A stretch of DNA of 64,000 nucleotides from Tissierella simiarum (GTDB lineage: Bacteria > Bacillota > Clostridia > Tissierellales > Tissierellaceae): contig NZ_JAHLPM010000005.1 of assembly GCF_018917865.1 (NCBI RefSeq), forward strand, positions 1 through 64,000. Reading direction: 5' to 3'. Numbering within the stretch: position 1 is the first letter of the stretch; every line of letters begins with the position of its first letter. The position numbers were made by a program, and so were the translations under genes. A model generated the notes under the pieces. That model made no database searches, was not told where the DNA came from, and saw nothing but the letters and a program-made list of their open reading frames with translations. Below are positions 51,657 through 60,543 of the stretch, piece by piece.

Positions 51657-51736
51657 GAACTAGGTAGGAAAACTCTTACAAAGTTACTCTTAATGTGGTA
51701 TCCTATAAAAGTATTGTGAGATTAGGAGAGTTAGAA

Positions 51737-52459
51737 ATGAAAACAAGAAACAGTAAATCTATCCTATTAATACTTATTATAAGCTTTATAGTATTAGCAG
51801 TAGGATGTGAAAAGCAAGAACTAGAAGAGATAGAAGAACAAGGAGGACAAAATATGGAATTAAATCAGTTACAACCGCCAAATCAAGGAGAAGAAATAGC
51901 TGTCATTACTACTAATTATGGAGATGTTAAAATCAAATTTTTTCCAGAAATAGCACCGAAGGCTGTAGAAAATTTTAAGACTCATGCTAAAAATGGATAT
52001 TATAATAAAGTTACTTTCCATAGAGTAATTAATGATTTTATGATTCAAGGAGGAGACCCAGATGGAACAGGAAGAGGCGGTGAAAGTATTTGGGGAGAAC
52101 CTTTTGAAGACGAATTTGATATAAATTATCGTAACTTTAGAGGGGCATTATCTATGGCTAATGCAGGACCAAATACTAATGGCAGTCAATTCTTTATTGT
52201 GCAAAAACATAAGGTTGAAAAGGATATAATAGATCAGATGAAAGAGGCTGGGGAGGAAAAAGGATTCCCTGAAAGTGTAGTAAAAGCGTATGAGGAACTA
52301 GGAGGAACTTACTGGTTAGATGGTAAACATACAGTATTTGGTCAAGTATTTGAAGGAATGGATGTAGTAGATAAAATAGCAGAAGTAGAAGTTGATGGGA
52401 ACGATAAGCCATCAGAACCTGTTGTAATGGAAGAAGTAAAAATAGTTGAATTTAAGTAA
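51737..52459 (+). CDS. cyclophilin-type peptidyl-prolyl isomerase lipoprotein
   Basis: ATG 51737 follows TTAGGAGAG; the longer frame begins with a non-signal stretch. A lipobox (LAVGC) marks a lipoprotein. The cyclophilin domain (about 50-240) shows [43 protein letters not shown] and [17 protein letters not shown], with catalytic Arg in FHRV. It folds exported proteins outside the membrane, and follows the signal peptidase gene by 80 bp. Confidence 0.92.
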   Translation: MKTRNSKSILLILIISFIVLAVGCEKQELEEIEEQGGQNMELNQLQPPNQGEEIAVITTNYGDVKIKFFPEIAPKAVENFKTHAKNGYYNKVTFHRVINDFMIQGGDPDGTGRGGESIWGEPFEDEFDINYRNFRGALSMANAGPNTNGSQFFIVQKHKVEKDIIDQMKEAGEEKGFPESVVKAYEELGGTYWLDGKHTVFGQVFEGMDVVDKIAEVEVDGNDKPSEPVVMEEVKIVEFK

Positions 52460-52467
52460 ACAATATA

Positions 52468-52516
52468 ATCAAAAGCCAGTATTTCTATAAACTATAGTTA
52501 TCTGGCTTTTGATAAT
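52468..52516. terminator. bidirectional terminator
   Basis: ATCAAAAGCCAG (52468-52479) pairs perfectly with CTGGCTTTTGAT (52502-52513), between the convergent cyclophilin and splB genes. Confidence 0.75.
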
Positions 52517-52536
52517 TTATTTAAGCAAATATTTTA

Positions 52537-53577
52537 CTAGATAAAATATTCAATTTTAGCCTCTGGAAAGTGCTTTTCAACTGTTTGTAAGAAAAATTCT
52601 TTTAACTCGTCTATTTCGTTAGAAGTATAAATATATTTACCATATCCAAATTGACCAAACTTAAATTTTCGTTCTTCTTCATTCATCGGAAGTTTAGTAT
52701 TAGGAAAAATATTTGTAATATTGGATTTAGCCCTACTAGTAAAACGATGAGTAATGAATTCAAAGGTTAAACTATCTGGAGACCAGTTCTCTGGCAAATT
52801 TTCATATAAATATTTTTCTAATAAAAGAAATAAGCTTCTATATTCGTTTTTCCAATTTTCAAATCTAAAAATAGGAGCAACTATAAACCCTATCGGATAC
52901 CCAGCTTTTACAACTTTTGCTGCTGCTTCTAATCTTTCTATAAGAGAAGGGGTTCCGTGTTCAAATTTATTGATTATTTCTTGGCTATTTAGACTAAATC
53001 GAAATCTTGTATGGTTATTATGTTGGATAGTTAATAGACTATCAACGTTTGTAAACTTGGTAACAAATCTAAAGCGTCCTAGTTCTTCTTTTCCAAAAAA
53101 CTCTATAGTCTTTTTTAAACTACCTGTATATTTTTCTACAGGGAGAGGATCAGATGTAGCAGCACCCTCAAATATAGTTATCTCTGGTGAACGACTTTGT
53201 ATAATTTCTTTTGTAATATTTAATATTTCATCTATATTTACATAAACTCTCAAGTAAGGTTTTGGACCTAATGTAGTTGAAAGATAACAGTATTCACACA
53301 TACCAGGACAGCTAGTGGCTAGTGGAAGTTGATAATGAGCTGATGGTTTACAGCTTTGAAAATCTTTACTTCTTCTAACTCCTATAACTAAGGTATTTTT
53401 TGCTTCTCTATAGGCTTCTTGAGGTGTATCTCCCTTAATACCAGTAACACGATTATGAGAAGTAGTAGGATTAATTGGAATATTCATAGATTTAAAATAT
53501 CTAAAAATTTCTTTTCCTAAAGGATAATTTAAAGCTTCAGGTTCATAAAATATTTGTTTAGGCATAAAATCTGTCAA
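52537..53577 (-). CDS. splB: spore photoproduct lyase
   Basis: A 346-residue radical-SAM enzyme. The cluster motif is CPGMCEYCYLS (C-x3-C-x2-C), followed by GPKPYLRVYVN and later SPEITIFEGAATSDPLPVEKYTGSLKKTIEFFG and FVTKFTNVD, as in SplB. It repairs the thymine dimer unique to UV-treated spores during germination, a clear sign that the organism forms spores. TTG start with GGAGGTGA upstream. Single gene, usual length. Confidence 0.93.
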   Translation of the reverse strand: MTDFMPKQIFYEPEALNYPLGKEIFRYFKSMNIPINPTTSHNRVTGIKGDTPQEAYREAKNTLVIGVRRSKDFQSCKPSAHYQLPLATSCPGMCEYCYLSTTLGPKPYLRVYVNIDEILNITKEIIQSRSPEITIFEGAATSDPLPVEKYTGSLKKTIEFFGKEELGRFRFVTKFTNVDSLLTIQHNNHTRFRFSLNSQEIINKFEHGTPSLIERLEAAAKVVKAGYPIGFIVAPIFRFENWKNEYRSLFLLLEKYLYENLPENWSPDSLTFEFITHRFTSRAKSNITNIFPNTKLPMNEEERKFKFGQFGYGKYIYTSNEIDELKEFFLQTVEKHFPEAKIEYFI

Positions 53578-53683
53578 AACTATTCACCTCCAAGGCTTAT
53601 TGTATCCTATTGAGAATAGTAATATTTATATTAGTTTTTATATATTTAGATTATATATAGAGAAAATAGAAAGTATTTAAAAT

Positions 53684-55150
53684 TTACTTAATAGAACCAT
53701 CATTGATAATTTCTCTTACAACTTGAGAAATTGTATATAAACCCTTTTCAATATCTTCTAAAGAAGCATAGGAATAGGAAATTCGTAAACTACAACTTGA
53801 CTGAGGTTCATATATACTACCAGGATTAATCAATATGCCTCTTTCCAATGATTTGCTAAAAAGTTCATGCATATAAACTTTATCATTCAATTTTAGCCAA
53901 ATATAAAATCCTCCTTTAGGGATATTCCATGTTGCAATATCAGAAAAATATTTATTTAAAGCAGAAAGTGTGACTTTTCTACGAACTTTTAACTGTTGCC
54001 TTATATATTGTAAATGTTCATCATATAAACCACTAGCAAACCATTCTGCTGCAATCCATTGAGACAATGAACTAGAACCATAATCTGTCTGCATCTTAAT
54101 ATCAGCTAATCGTTCAATAACAGGCTGGGGGCCAACTACCCATCCAATTCTCAATCCAGGACTTAATGATTTCGACATGCTTCCCAAATACAAAACAATT
54201 CCGTTTTTATCCATAGATTTTAATGGATAAGGTGACTGTTCATCAATCCATAAATCACGATAAACATCGTCTTCAATAATAGGCAGTCTTTCTTTTTCAC
54301 ATATTTCTAACAACTGTTTACGTCTTTGTATACTCATAACAATTCCAGTAGGATTATGAAAAGATGGGATTGTATATAGCAAAGCTCCATTTTTTTGCTG
54401 TTTATTATAAGCAATATTGTTTATTTGAATTCCTTCATCATCAATAGGCAATCCAGATAATCTCATATCCGCTGATTGAAACACATGAAGGGAATAGAGA
54501 TAAGATGGTTCTTCTAAAAGAATAGTTGAACCTTTGCGTAGAAGACCTACAGAAATAAGTTGTAAAGCTTGCAATGCTCCAGAAACAATTAGAATGGAAG
54601 AAGGAGAAACACTAATTCCATATTTCTCTAAACGTCGACTTATTTCCTTACGAAGAAATAAAAGCCCTTTCGGCTCTTCGTAGCTTAAAGGTTTCATTTT
54701 TTCTGCTGACTTCTTAAATATTTCTTTCATCATTTCATTAGGTAAAAGTTCAGGAGATAATTCACCAGTACCAAGTCTGATAATTGAAGGATCGAATTCT
54801 GAACGATTAATTTCTTGAATAAAAAGTTGGTTAGGTTTATGAGCTCCTGCATTGACATAGGAAATCCAATCTGGGGGAAGGTTTGAAGAAAGCAAAGACC
54901 AGGTATTATTCATAACTACTGTTCCTCTACCTGATTTACCTAAGATCAGTCCCTCTGCTGCTAACTCATCTAGAGCTGTGGTAATTGTACTTCTGTTTAC
55001 ATTAAAGGTATTAGCTAACATTCTCTGGCTAGGTATTTTACTTCCTACAGGCCATTCTCCATTTTCTATTTTGTTCTTTATATATAAGGAAATTTGTCTA
55101 TAGAGAGGCATAGGGCTTTTTTTATCAGGTTTCCATTCTATATTGGGCAT
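53684..55150 (-). CDS. MocR/PdxR-type regulator (GntR-HTH plus aminotransferase domain)
   Basis: The 488-residue protein joins a GntR winged helix (about 12-75: KIPSQRMLANTFNVNRSTITTALDELAAEGL) to a fold-type I aminotransferase domain (about 110-480) with FHNPTG, EDDVYRDLW and YLGSMSKSLSPGLRIGW, where Lys binds PLP. It is transcribed away from an aminotransferase gene whose promoter it probably controls through the shared spacer. Effectors are PLP or amino-acid adducts in the family. Confidence 0.92.
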   Translation of the reverse strand: MPNIEWKPDKKSPMPLYRQISLYIKNKIENGEWPVGSKIPSQRMLANTFNVNRSTITTALDELAAEGLILGKSGRGTVVMNNTWSLLSSNLPPDWISYVNAGAHKPNQLFIQEINRSEFDPSIIRLGTGELSPELLPNEMMKEIFKKSAEKMKPLSYEEPKGLLFLRKEISRRLEKYGISVSPSSILIVSGALQALQLISVGLLRKGSTILLEEPSYLYSLHVFQSADMRLSGLPIDDEGIQINNIAYNKQQKNGALLYTIPSFHNPTGIVMSIQRRKQLLEICEKERLPIIEDDVYRDLWIDEQSPYPLKSMDKNGIVLYLGSMSKSLSPGLRIGWVVGPQPVIERLADIKMQTDYGSSSLSQWIAAEWFASGLYDEHLQYIRQQLKVRRKVTLSALNKYFSDIATWNIPKGGFYIWLKLNDKVYMHELFSKSLERGILINPGSIYEPQSSCSLRISYSYASLEDIEKGLYTISQVVREIINDGSIK

Positions 55151-55190
55151 AATATTTTCCTCCTAGTATCTGACTTTATATAATTATATA

Positions 55191-55218
55191 ATTTGGTTGG
55201 TTTTATTACAAGCCAAAT
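55191..55218. promoter_or_regulatory. candidate MocR operator
   Basis: In the spacer between the divergent genes, ATTTGG (55191-55196) and CCAAAT (55213-55218) form an inverted repeat 22 bp apart (about two helical turns), the kind of spaced repeat bound by MocR dimers. Inferred. Confidence 0.45.
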
Positions 55219-55324
55219 GGATGGCGACATTAAACTTATAATACACTATAATGAAATCAAGTTATCGTTTAAATGATTTCAATTGGTGAAATATAAAATT
55301 TGGAAGGAAAGGTTGGTAGAATTT

Positions 55325-56449
55325 ATGAAGATGAATGATTTTAAATTAGAGGTCTATTTTAATAAGTATGAATTTACCGCACCCTATTTGCTTACACAAT
55401 CTGATTGTGAGACTATGACTATTAAAGATTTACTTAAGTTTGAAAAGGGGGCAGAAGAAAAGTTTTTAGAAAGTGGACTTGGCTATACAGAAGTTCAAGG
55501 GAGTCCAGAACTAAGGGAAGAAATTGCAAGACTTTATTCTAATATAGATGTTGATGGAATTTTAGTCCATGTAGGTGCTCAAGAAGCAATTTTTAACTAT
55601 ATGAATGTTGTTCTTGAACCTAATGATCATGTTATTTGTCAGTTTCCTGTATACCAATCTCTTTACGAAGTTGCGAATTCCATTGGATGTGAAGTCTCTA
55701 AATGGGAATTGAAACAAAGTGAACATGGATGGACAATGGATATAGAAGAGCTAAAAGGTTTAGTAAAATCTAATACTAAACTAATTGCTATAAATACACC
55801 AAATAATCCTACAGGTTATGTTATTAGCTTAGATGAAATCAACGCAATTACTGAAATAGCTAGAAAAAATAACATACTTGTTTTCTGTGATGAAGTATAT
55901 AAAGGACTCGAATATGATGGAGATAGATTACCCTGGTTTTCTGATGTATATGAAAATGCAGTATCTTTAGGAGTAATGTCTAAAGCTTATGGTCTTGCAG
56001 GTTTAAGAATTGGTTGGATTGCTACACAAAATAAGAAAATATATGATGAATTAATTCGTTTTAAACATTATACTTCTATTTGTAGTAGCAGTACTAGTGA
56101 ATTTTTAGCAACAATTGCTCTTAAACATGGTGATAAAATTTTAGAAAGAAATAAAAAAATTATACAAGATAATTTAAAAATTAGTGATAGCTTTTTTGAA
56201 AGATATCCAGAATTATTTGTTAATAATCATCCACAGGCTGGTCCAATTGCTTTTCACAAGATAAATATTAATCAACCTGTTGAAGGCTTTTGTGAAGATT
56301 TAGTAACCAAAAAAGGTGTTCTTCTTTTACCAGCAAACATTTATGCTTTTAATGATAACTATTTTAGAATGGGATATGGCAGAAAAAACTTTGAGGAGAG
56401 TTTAGCAAAGTTTGAAGAATATCTTATACAAAATAGATTTGGAAAATAA
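55325..56449 (+). CDS. PLP-dependent aminotransferase, fold type I
   Basis: Starts at ATG 55325 (or 55331) after GGAAAGG; the longer frame from GTG 55283 is unlikely. The 374-residue enzyme has the class I/II blocks: GYTEVQGSPELREEIARLY, INTPNNPTGYVI, FCDEVYKGLEY and SLGVMSKAYGLAGLRIGWIA, with PLP-binding Lys in SKAYG. It is divergent from a MocR regulator that probably controls it. Substrate unknown; an amino acid transaminase or C-S lyase. Confidence 0.9.
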   Translation: MKMNDFKLEVYFNKYEFTAPYLLTQSDCETMTIKDLLKFEKGAEEKFLESGLGYTEVQGSPELREEIARLYSNIDVDGILVHVGAQEAIFNYMNVVLEPNDHVICQFPVYQSLYEVANSIGCEVSKWELKQSEHGWTMDIEELKGLVKSNTKLIAINTPNNPTGYVISLDEINAITEIARKNNILVFCDEVYKGLEYDGDRLPWFSDVYENAVSLGVMSKAYGLAGLRIGWIATQNKKIYDELIRFKHYTSICSSSTSEFLATIALKHGDKILERNKKIIQDNLKISDSFFERYPELFVNNHPQAGPIAFHKININQPVEGFCEDLVTKKGVLLLPANIYAFNDNYFRMGYGRKNFEESLAKFEEYLIQNRFGK

Positions 56450-56462
56450 AATTTATAAAACT

Positions 56463-56604
56463 ATGAAGACTTTATTATTAAAACAGAAAGATGTTGAAAA
56501 GTTAATTACAATGAGTAGAAATTCTTCATAATAAAGGTCAAGTAGAAGAGGTAAAGGTAGCAGGAAGTGCAGTTATTATCATGGAGGGTACAATGCTATT
56601 ATAA
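56463..56604 (+). pseudogene. gene remnants: ornithine-cyclodeaminase-like and PhzF-like ends
   Basis: The DNA starts with ATG and 22 codons that look like the N-terminus of the ornithine cyclodeaminase/mu-crystallin family (MKTLLLKQKDVEKLITM), then a stop. A second frame (56533-56604) ends with GQVEEVKVAGSAVIIMEGTM, close to the C-terminal strand pattern of PhzF-type epimerases. Both are too short to work, so this looks like two decayed genes joined by deletion. The family names are weakly supported because the pieces are short. Confidence 0.45.
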
Positions 56605-56680
56605 TTAAACTTATATTAGTTTAATATTATAGATAATAGACTTATTAAGGACGGTTAATATTTATTATGGGGTGAATTGT

Positions 56681-57442
56681 ATGAAAGCTAAAATTGAATC
56701 CATTATAAAAAACTACGTTAATAATTATCATAATATTCAAGATATAGAAACTAGGTGGAAAGAACCAATAGTCTCTTTTGCTAATGCAAACGATCCAATA
56801 TTTTATAAACTAAAGGAAGTGGTAAGCCCTACCCATAGTTTACCTAAGGATTTTATGGAAGAAGCAGAAACTGTTATTGCTTATTTTATACCTTTTGAAA
56901 ATAATGTTACTAAGAGTAATTCAGAGGGAAAGATGAGTTCTAAAATTTGGGCTACTGCTTATGTCGAAACAAATAAACTTATACTTGATTTAAATAGACA
57001 TCTAAAAAATAAGTTAGAGGAAATGTCCTATCAATCGGAAATCATTCCAGCAACTCATAACTTCGATACAGAAAAACTTATTAGTGATTGGTCCCATAGG
57101 CATGTAGCATATATAACAGGATTGGGAGGATTTGGCTTAAACAATATGTTAATAACAGACAAAGGATGCTGTGGAAGGATAGGAACTGTAATTACAAACT
57201 TAAAAATTGAACCTACAGAAAGAAAGGACAAAGAATATTGTCTTTATAAGTATAATGGAAGTTGTAAAAAATGTGTTGATAGATGTGTAAATAATGCCTT
57301 AACAGTAGACGGATTTAACAGAAAAAGATGTTATGATATGTGTCTGGCTAACGCTGAGATATATGAGGATATAGGATTAGCAGACGTTTGTGGAAAGTGT
57401 TTAGCTAATATACCCTGTTCCTTTATTGATCCAATAAAATAA
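56681..57442 (+). CDS. QueG-like 4Fe-4S cluster protein
   Basis: ATG 56681 with a GGGGTG upstream. The 253-residue protein has a PxEAxTVIAYFIPF core and a C-terminal ferredoxin-like cluster: GSCKKCVDRCVNNAL and a second set MCLANAEIYEDIGLADVCGKCLANIPC. Proteins like this are often annotated epoxyqueuosine reductase (QueG), but it is shorter than QueG (about 350) and lacks the clear B12-domain signature, so another Fe-S redox role is possible. A lone gene. Confidence 0.75.
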   Translation: MKAKIESIIKNYVNNYHNIQDIETRWKEPIVSFANANDPIFYKLKEVVSPTHSLPKDFMEEAETVIAYFIPFENNVTKSNSEGKMSSKIWATAYVETNKLILDLNRHLKNKLEEMSYQSEIIPATHNFDTEKLISDWSHRHVAYITGLGGFGLNNMLITDKGCCGRIGTVITNLKIEPTERKDKEYCLYKYNGSCKKCVDRCVNNALTVDGFNRKRCYDMCLANAEIYEDIGLADVCGKCLANIPCSFIDPIK

Positions 57443-57498
57443 AAGAATCAAAAGATAATATGATGAATATAAAATAAGAGTGTTATCAATGAAGGTAT

Positions 57499-57538
57499 AG
57501 AGATAGATAAAGATATATGGATATCCTTATCTATCTCT
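57499..57538. terminator. long near-perfect hairpin, probable bidirectional terminator
   Basis: AGAGATAGATAAAGATAT pairs with ATATCCTTATCTATCTCT around a 4-nt loop with one mismatch, between convergent genes. T runs are weak, so activity is uncertain. Confidence 0.55.
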
Positions 57539-57544
57539 ATTAAT

Positions 57545-58357
57545 CTATTGTTGCCATTTTATAAATTTATCTTCTATTACTGCGATGATTTTATACATTA
57601 AAGCTGATATTAAAGCTAAAATAAATACGCTCATCATTACTAAATCCAATCTAAATACTTGACCACCATAGACAATAAGATAACCTATACCTGCTTTTGA
57701 TACTAAAAATTCTCCTACAATCACACCTACCCAAGACAATCCGATATTTATTTTAAGTGTACTTATTAAGGCAGGAATTGAAGAAGGAATAACTACTTTT
57801 TTTAGAACTTGAAATTTAGAAGCACCAAAAGTTTTTAATAATCTAATCTTATCTTCGTCAACAGATTTAAAACTAATAAACATATTCATTATCGTAACAA
57901 CTATAGATACTGTTATAGCCGTTACAATAATACCAGAATAACCTGCACCTACCCAAATGATTACTATTGGGGCTAAAGCAGTCTTGGGTAAACTATTTAA
58001 AACTACAAGATAAGGATCCAATACTCTTGCCCAAAAATCAGACCACCAAAGTCCTATAGCAATGATTATACCTAAAAGAGTACCTGCAAGAAATCCTACC
58101 ACTGTTTCAAAGACTGAAATTCCCACATGATAGAATAGGTTTCCGTTTTTAGAGTATTCTATAAAGAGTTTCCATATACTTGAAGGATAACTGGTTAAAA
58201 AAGTATCTATCCATTTAAAGTGTGCAGCAATTTCCCATAAAAGTAGGGCAACTACTAAGATACTTATTTGAGCTAATAGAACACTTCTATTTTTTCTCTT
58301 TACATCTATTAAATACTTTTCATGTTCTTTTGAAATTCCTTTATTAGACATGGACAT
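57545..58357 (-). CDS. ABC transporter permease (SsuC/TauC/ThiX type)
   Basis: A 270-residue permease with six helices and the EAA loop FKSVDEDKIRLLKTFGASKFQVLKKVVIPSSIPALIS that contacts the ATPase. The N-terminal LLLWEIAAHFKWIDTFLTSYPSSIWKLFIEY and GIIIAIGLWWSDFWARVLDPYL are typical of importers of aliphatic sulfonates, nitrate, taurine or thiamine precursors. It overlaps the ATPase gene by 14 bp. No substrate-binding protein gene is adjacent within the window. Confidence 0.9.
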   Translation of the reverse strand: MSMSNKGISKEHEKYLIDVKRKNRSVLLAQISILVVALLLWEIAAHFKWIDTFLTSYPSSIWKLFIEYSKNGNLFYHVGISVFETVVGFLAGTLLGIIIAIGLWWSDFWARVLDPYLVVLNSLPKTALAPIVIIWVGAGYSGIIVTAITVSIVVTIMNMFISFKSVDEDKIRLLKTFGASKFQVLKKVVIPSSIPALISTLKINIGLSWVGVIVGEFLVSKAGIGYLIVYGGQVFRLDLVMMSVFILALISALMYKIIAVIEDKFIKWQQ

Positions 58358-59123
58358 CTAGCTCCTTCCATATTTTATTAAAGTAATGCCTAAATTCAGG
58401 AGCTTCTCTACATTTCATAGGAGTTCTTATACCTGTAGGACAGGAAAGTTCTATGTTTATAATTTCCTTTATGCTTGCAGGTCTTTTCGTTAGTATAACC
58501 ACCCTATCTGACATACTTATAGCTTCTGATATATCGTGAGTTACCAATAAGGCGGTTTTTCTTTCTTGTTTTAATATTATACCAATTTCATCAGCTATAG
58601 CTAATCTAGTTTGATAGTCCAAAGCCGAAAAAGGTTCATCCAATAGTAGTAAATCTGGTTCTAATAACAGGGTTCTAATCAATGCAACTCTTTGTCTCAT
58701 ACCTCCAGATAGTTGATTTGGATAACTATGCTTAAAATCTCCTAGACCATAGTTTTCTAACATTTCTTCAGCATTTTTATAAGCAAGATTATTTAATTTA
58801 CCTTGAATTTCTAAACCTAATACAACATTTTCAATAATAGTTCTCCATTGGAAAAGCTGATCTTTTTGAAACATATAACCAAAATTTTTACAGGATTTTT
58901 GAATTTCTTCTCCATTAATTAATATTTTTCCTGTACTAGGTTTAATAAGACCAGCGATTATCGAAAGAAGAGTAGATTTTCCACAACCACTTGGTCCTAC
59001 AATACCTACAATTTCTCCCTCATAAATATTTAAATTTATATCTTTTATAGCTTCTGTTTCCCCTTCTAGGGTGTGGTAGATCATTCCAATGTTCTTAATC
59101 TCAACTACTGTTTTTTCCTTCAT
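58344..59123 (-). CDS. ABC transporter ATP-binding protein (SsuB/TauB type)
   Basis: The 259-residue ATPase has Walker A GPSGCGKSTLLS, signature LSGGMRQRVALI, Walker B LLLLDEPFSALD and the switch VTHDISEAI, all usual for the SsuB/NrtD/TauB branch. It is first in the operon, with AAGGAGTG upstream. The missing solute-binding protein must be encoded elsewhere or lost; a wrecked mprF lies immediately upstream. Confidence 0.92.
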   Translation of the reverse strand: MKEKTVVEIKNIGMIYHTLEGETEAIKDINLNIYEGEIVGIVGPSGCGKSTLLSIIAGLIKPSTGKILINGEEIQKSCKNFGYMFQKDQLFQWRTIIENVVLGLEIQGKLNNLAYKNAEEMLENYGLGDFKHSYPNQLSGGMRQRVALIRTLLLEPDLLLLDEPFSALDYQTRLAIADEIGIILKQERKTALLVTHDISEAISMSDRVVILTKRPASIKEIINIELSCPTGIRTPMKCREAPEFRHYFNKIWKELDVHV

Positions 59124-59201
59124 TCTATCACTCCTTAACTAAAGGAACATATGATACTTTATAGTATTCTAAGCTATATGATTATGTGAAAGTCTTTAAA
59201 A

Positions 59202-59243
59202 ATTAAATCCTCTTGAAGTATAATACTTCTAAAGAGGATTTAA
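59202..59243. terminator. strong hairpin upstream of the ABC operon
   Basis: ATTAAATCCTCTT (59202-59214) pairs with AAGAGGATTTAAT (59231-59243), with an inner GAAGTATAATACTTC stem. It would end transcription of the mprF remnant region ahead of the ABC genes. Confidence 0.7.
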
Positions 59244-59254
59244 TTTTATAACTA

Positions 59255-59757
59255 TTATTTTTTTGTTATATTTTTAATAGAAAATTTGGATATAAGTCTA
59301 GAAATATCTAATAATATTGGATAAACTCTAACTTGGCTAGGATAAGCTAAGTATCTTGGCTTCCAAATAGGCTCGTAGAAGACTTATACATAATGTTTCT
59401 AAAACTAAAGGCAACTACTCCATCAAAACCAATAAAATTGTTCATTGCATTTGCTATCCAAGAAAATCTGAGTAGTTTAGAATAAGTAATATTTGGTTTG
59501 AAGAAATGGAATAAAACTAAATCATATCCCATTATTAATGATACAGATAATAAGCCTAATAAAAACAGAATAAGTACTTGTATTCTAGGAATACTTCTTA
59601 AAGTAATAAGAATTTGGGCATAATCTATAGCGTATAATTCATCTTTTAATTTTAGAAAAATAATTTATGTAATTACAACAGAAAGTAAAATTTTCATAAC
59701 CTTTTTGTTTCTTTTATCATTTAAAGACTTTTTTATAATACTTATCAATCTAGCCAT
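59255..59757 (-). pseudogene. mprF-like (phosphatidylglycerol lysyltransferase) pseudogene
   Basis: On the minus strand, after AAGGAG and ATG (59757), the frame gives MARLISIIKKSLNDKRNKK, reaches an in-frame TAA at codon 31, then continues as LITLRSIPRIQVLILFLLGLL and SWIANAMNNFIGFDGVV, the N-terminal flippase part of MprF. A large internal deletion follows; in another frame the sequence resumes with EPIWKPRYLAYP and LLDISRLIS, the extreme C-terminus of the lysyltransferase domain, to a stop at 59255-59257. A nonsense mutation, a frameshift and the loss of most of the gene are all visible. MprF gives resistance to cationic peptides; this copy cannot. Confidence 0.8.
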
Positions 59758-59941
59758 AAAAACTCCTTTCTAAATTATTATTTAATTACAAATAATATTA
59801 GTTATGCCTTACTTTTTAGTACTAGAAATATTTTAAGGGTTTCCAATCTAATCCTATTATAATATATTTCTATATTTTAATTCAAAATATAAAAAAAGTG
59901 GTATAATATTTAAGGTTGATAATCTAAAGGGGGAATTAGTT

Positions 59942-60517
59942 TTGCATCAGTATAAAGGAAAGTTGATAATACATACTGGGTCTATGTTTTCAGGTAAAAC
60001 TTCCAGTCTGGAAAAAGATGTTAAAAGGTTTAATATAGCAGGATATAGCACTATAGCCTTTAAACCGTCTGTTGATAATAGATATTCAAGAAATGAAATA
60101 GTGACTCATGATTTAACTTGCTTAAATGCAGTTTTAGTTAAAAATATTGATGAAATAATAGAGTATTGTAGAGAATTGAAACCAGATGTAATTGCTATAG
60201 ACGAAGTCCAATTTTTAGGAGGTACTATAAAAGATATTGTTTCAGGGATTAATTACTTTTTAGAAAAAGACTTGACGGTAATACTGGCAGGTTTAGATAT
60301 TGACTTTACAGGGAAGCCATTTGAAATAGTGAAAGAATTAATGCCTATTGCAGATTATTTATATAAGCATCATGCAGTATGCGTTAAATGTGGAGCTGAT
60401 GGATGGGTAAGTCATAGAAAAACAAAGGATCAAGAGAGAATAAAAATAGGAGCATCAAAAGAGTATGAACCTTTATGTAGAAAATGTTTTTTAGAAGAAA
60501 AAAGAAATATAGATTAG
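59942..60517 (+). CDS. tdk: thymidine kinase (type II)
   Basis: TTG start with AAAGGGGGA upstream. The 191-residue enzyme has the P-loop GSMFSGKTS, IDEVQFLGG (catalytic-type Glu/Asp region), LAGLDIDFTGKPF (thymidine site) and a zinc site CVKCGADG with CRKCF. It salvages thymidine to dTMP. A TATAAT lies at about 59902. The Nudix gene follows by 26 bp in the same operon. Confidence 0.94.
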   Translation: MHQYKGKLIIHTGSMFSGKTSSLEKDVKRFNIAGYSTIAFKPSVDNRYSRNEIVTHDLTCLNAVLVKNIDEIIEYCRELKPDVIAIDEVQFLGGTIKDIVSGINYFLEKDLTVILAGLDIDFTGKPFEIVKELMPIADYLYKHHAVCVKCGADGWVSHRKTKDQERIKIGASKEYEPLCRKCFLEEKRNID

Positions 60518-60543
60518 TAGTATAAAAAACGGAGGTATATAGC

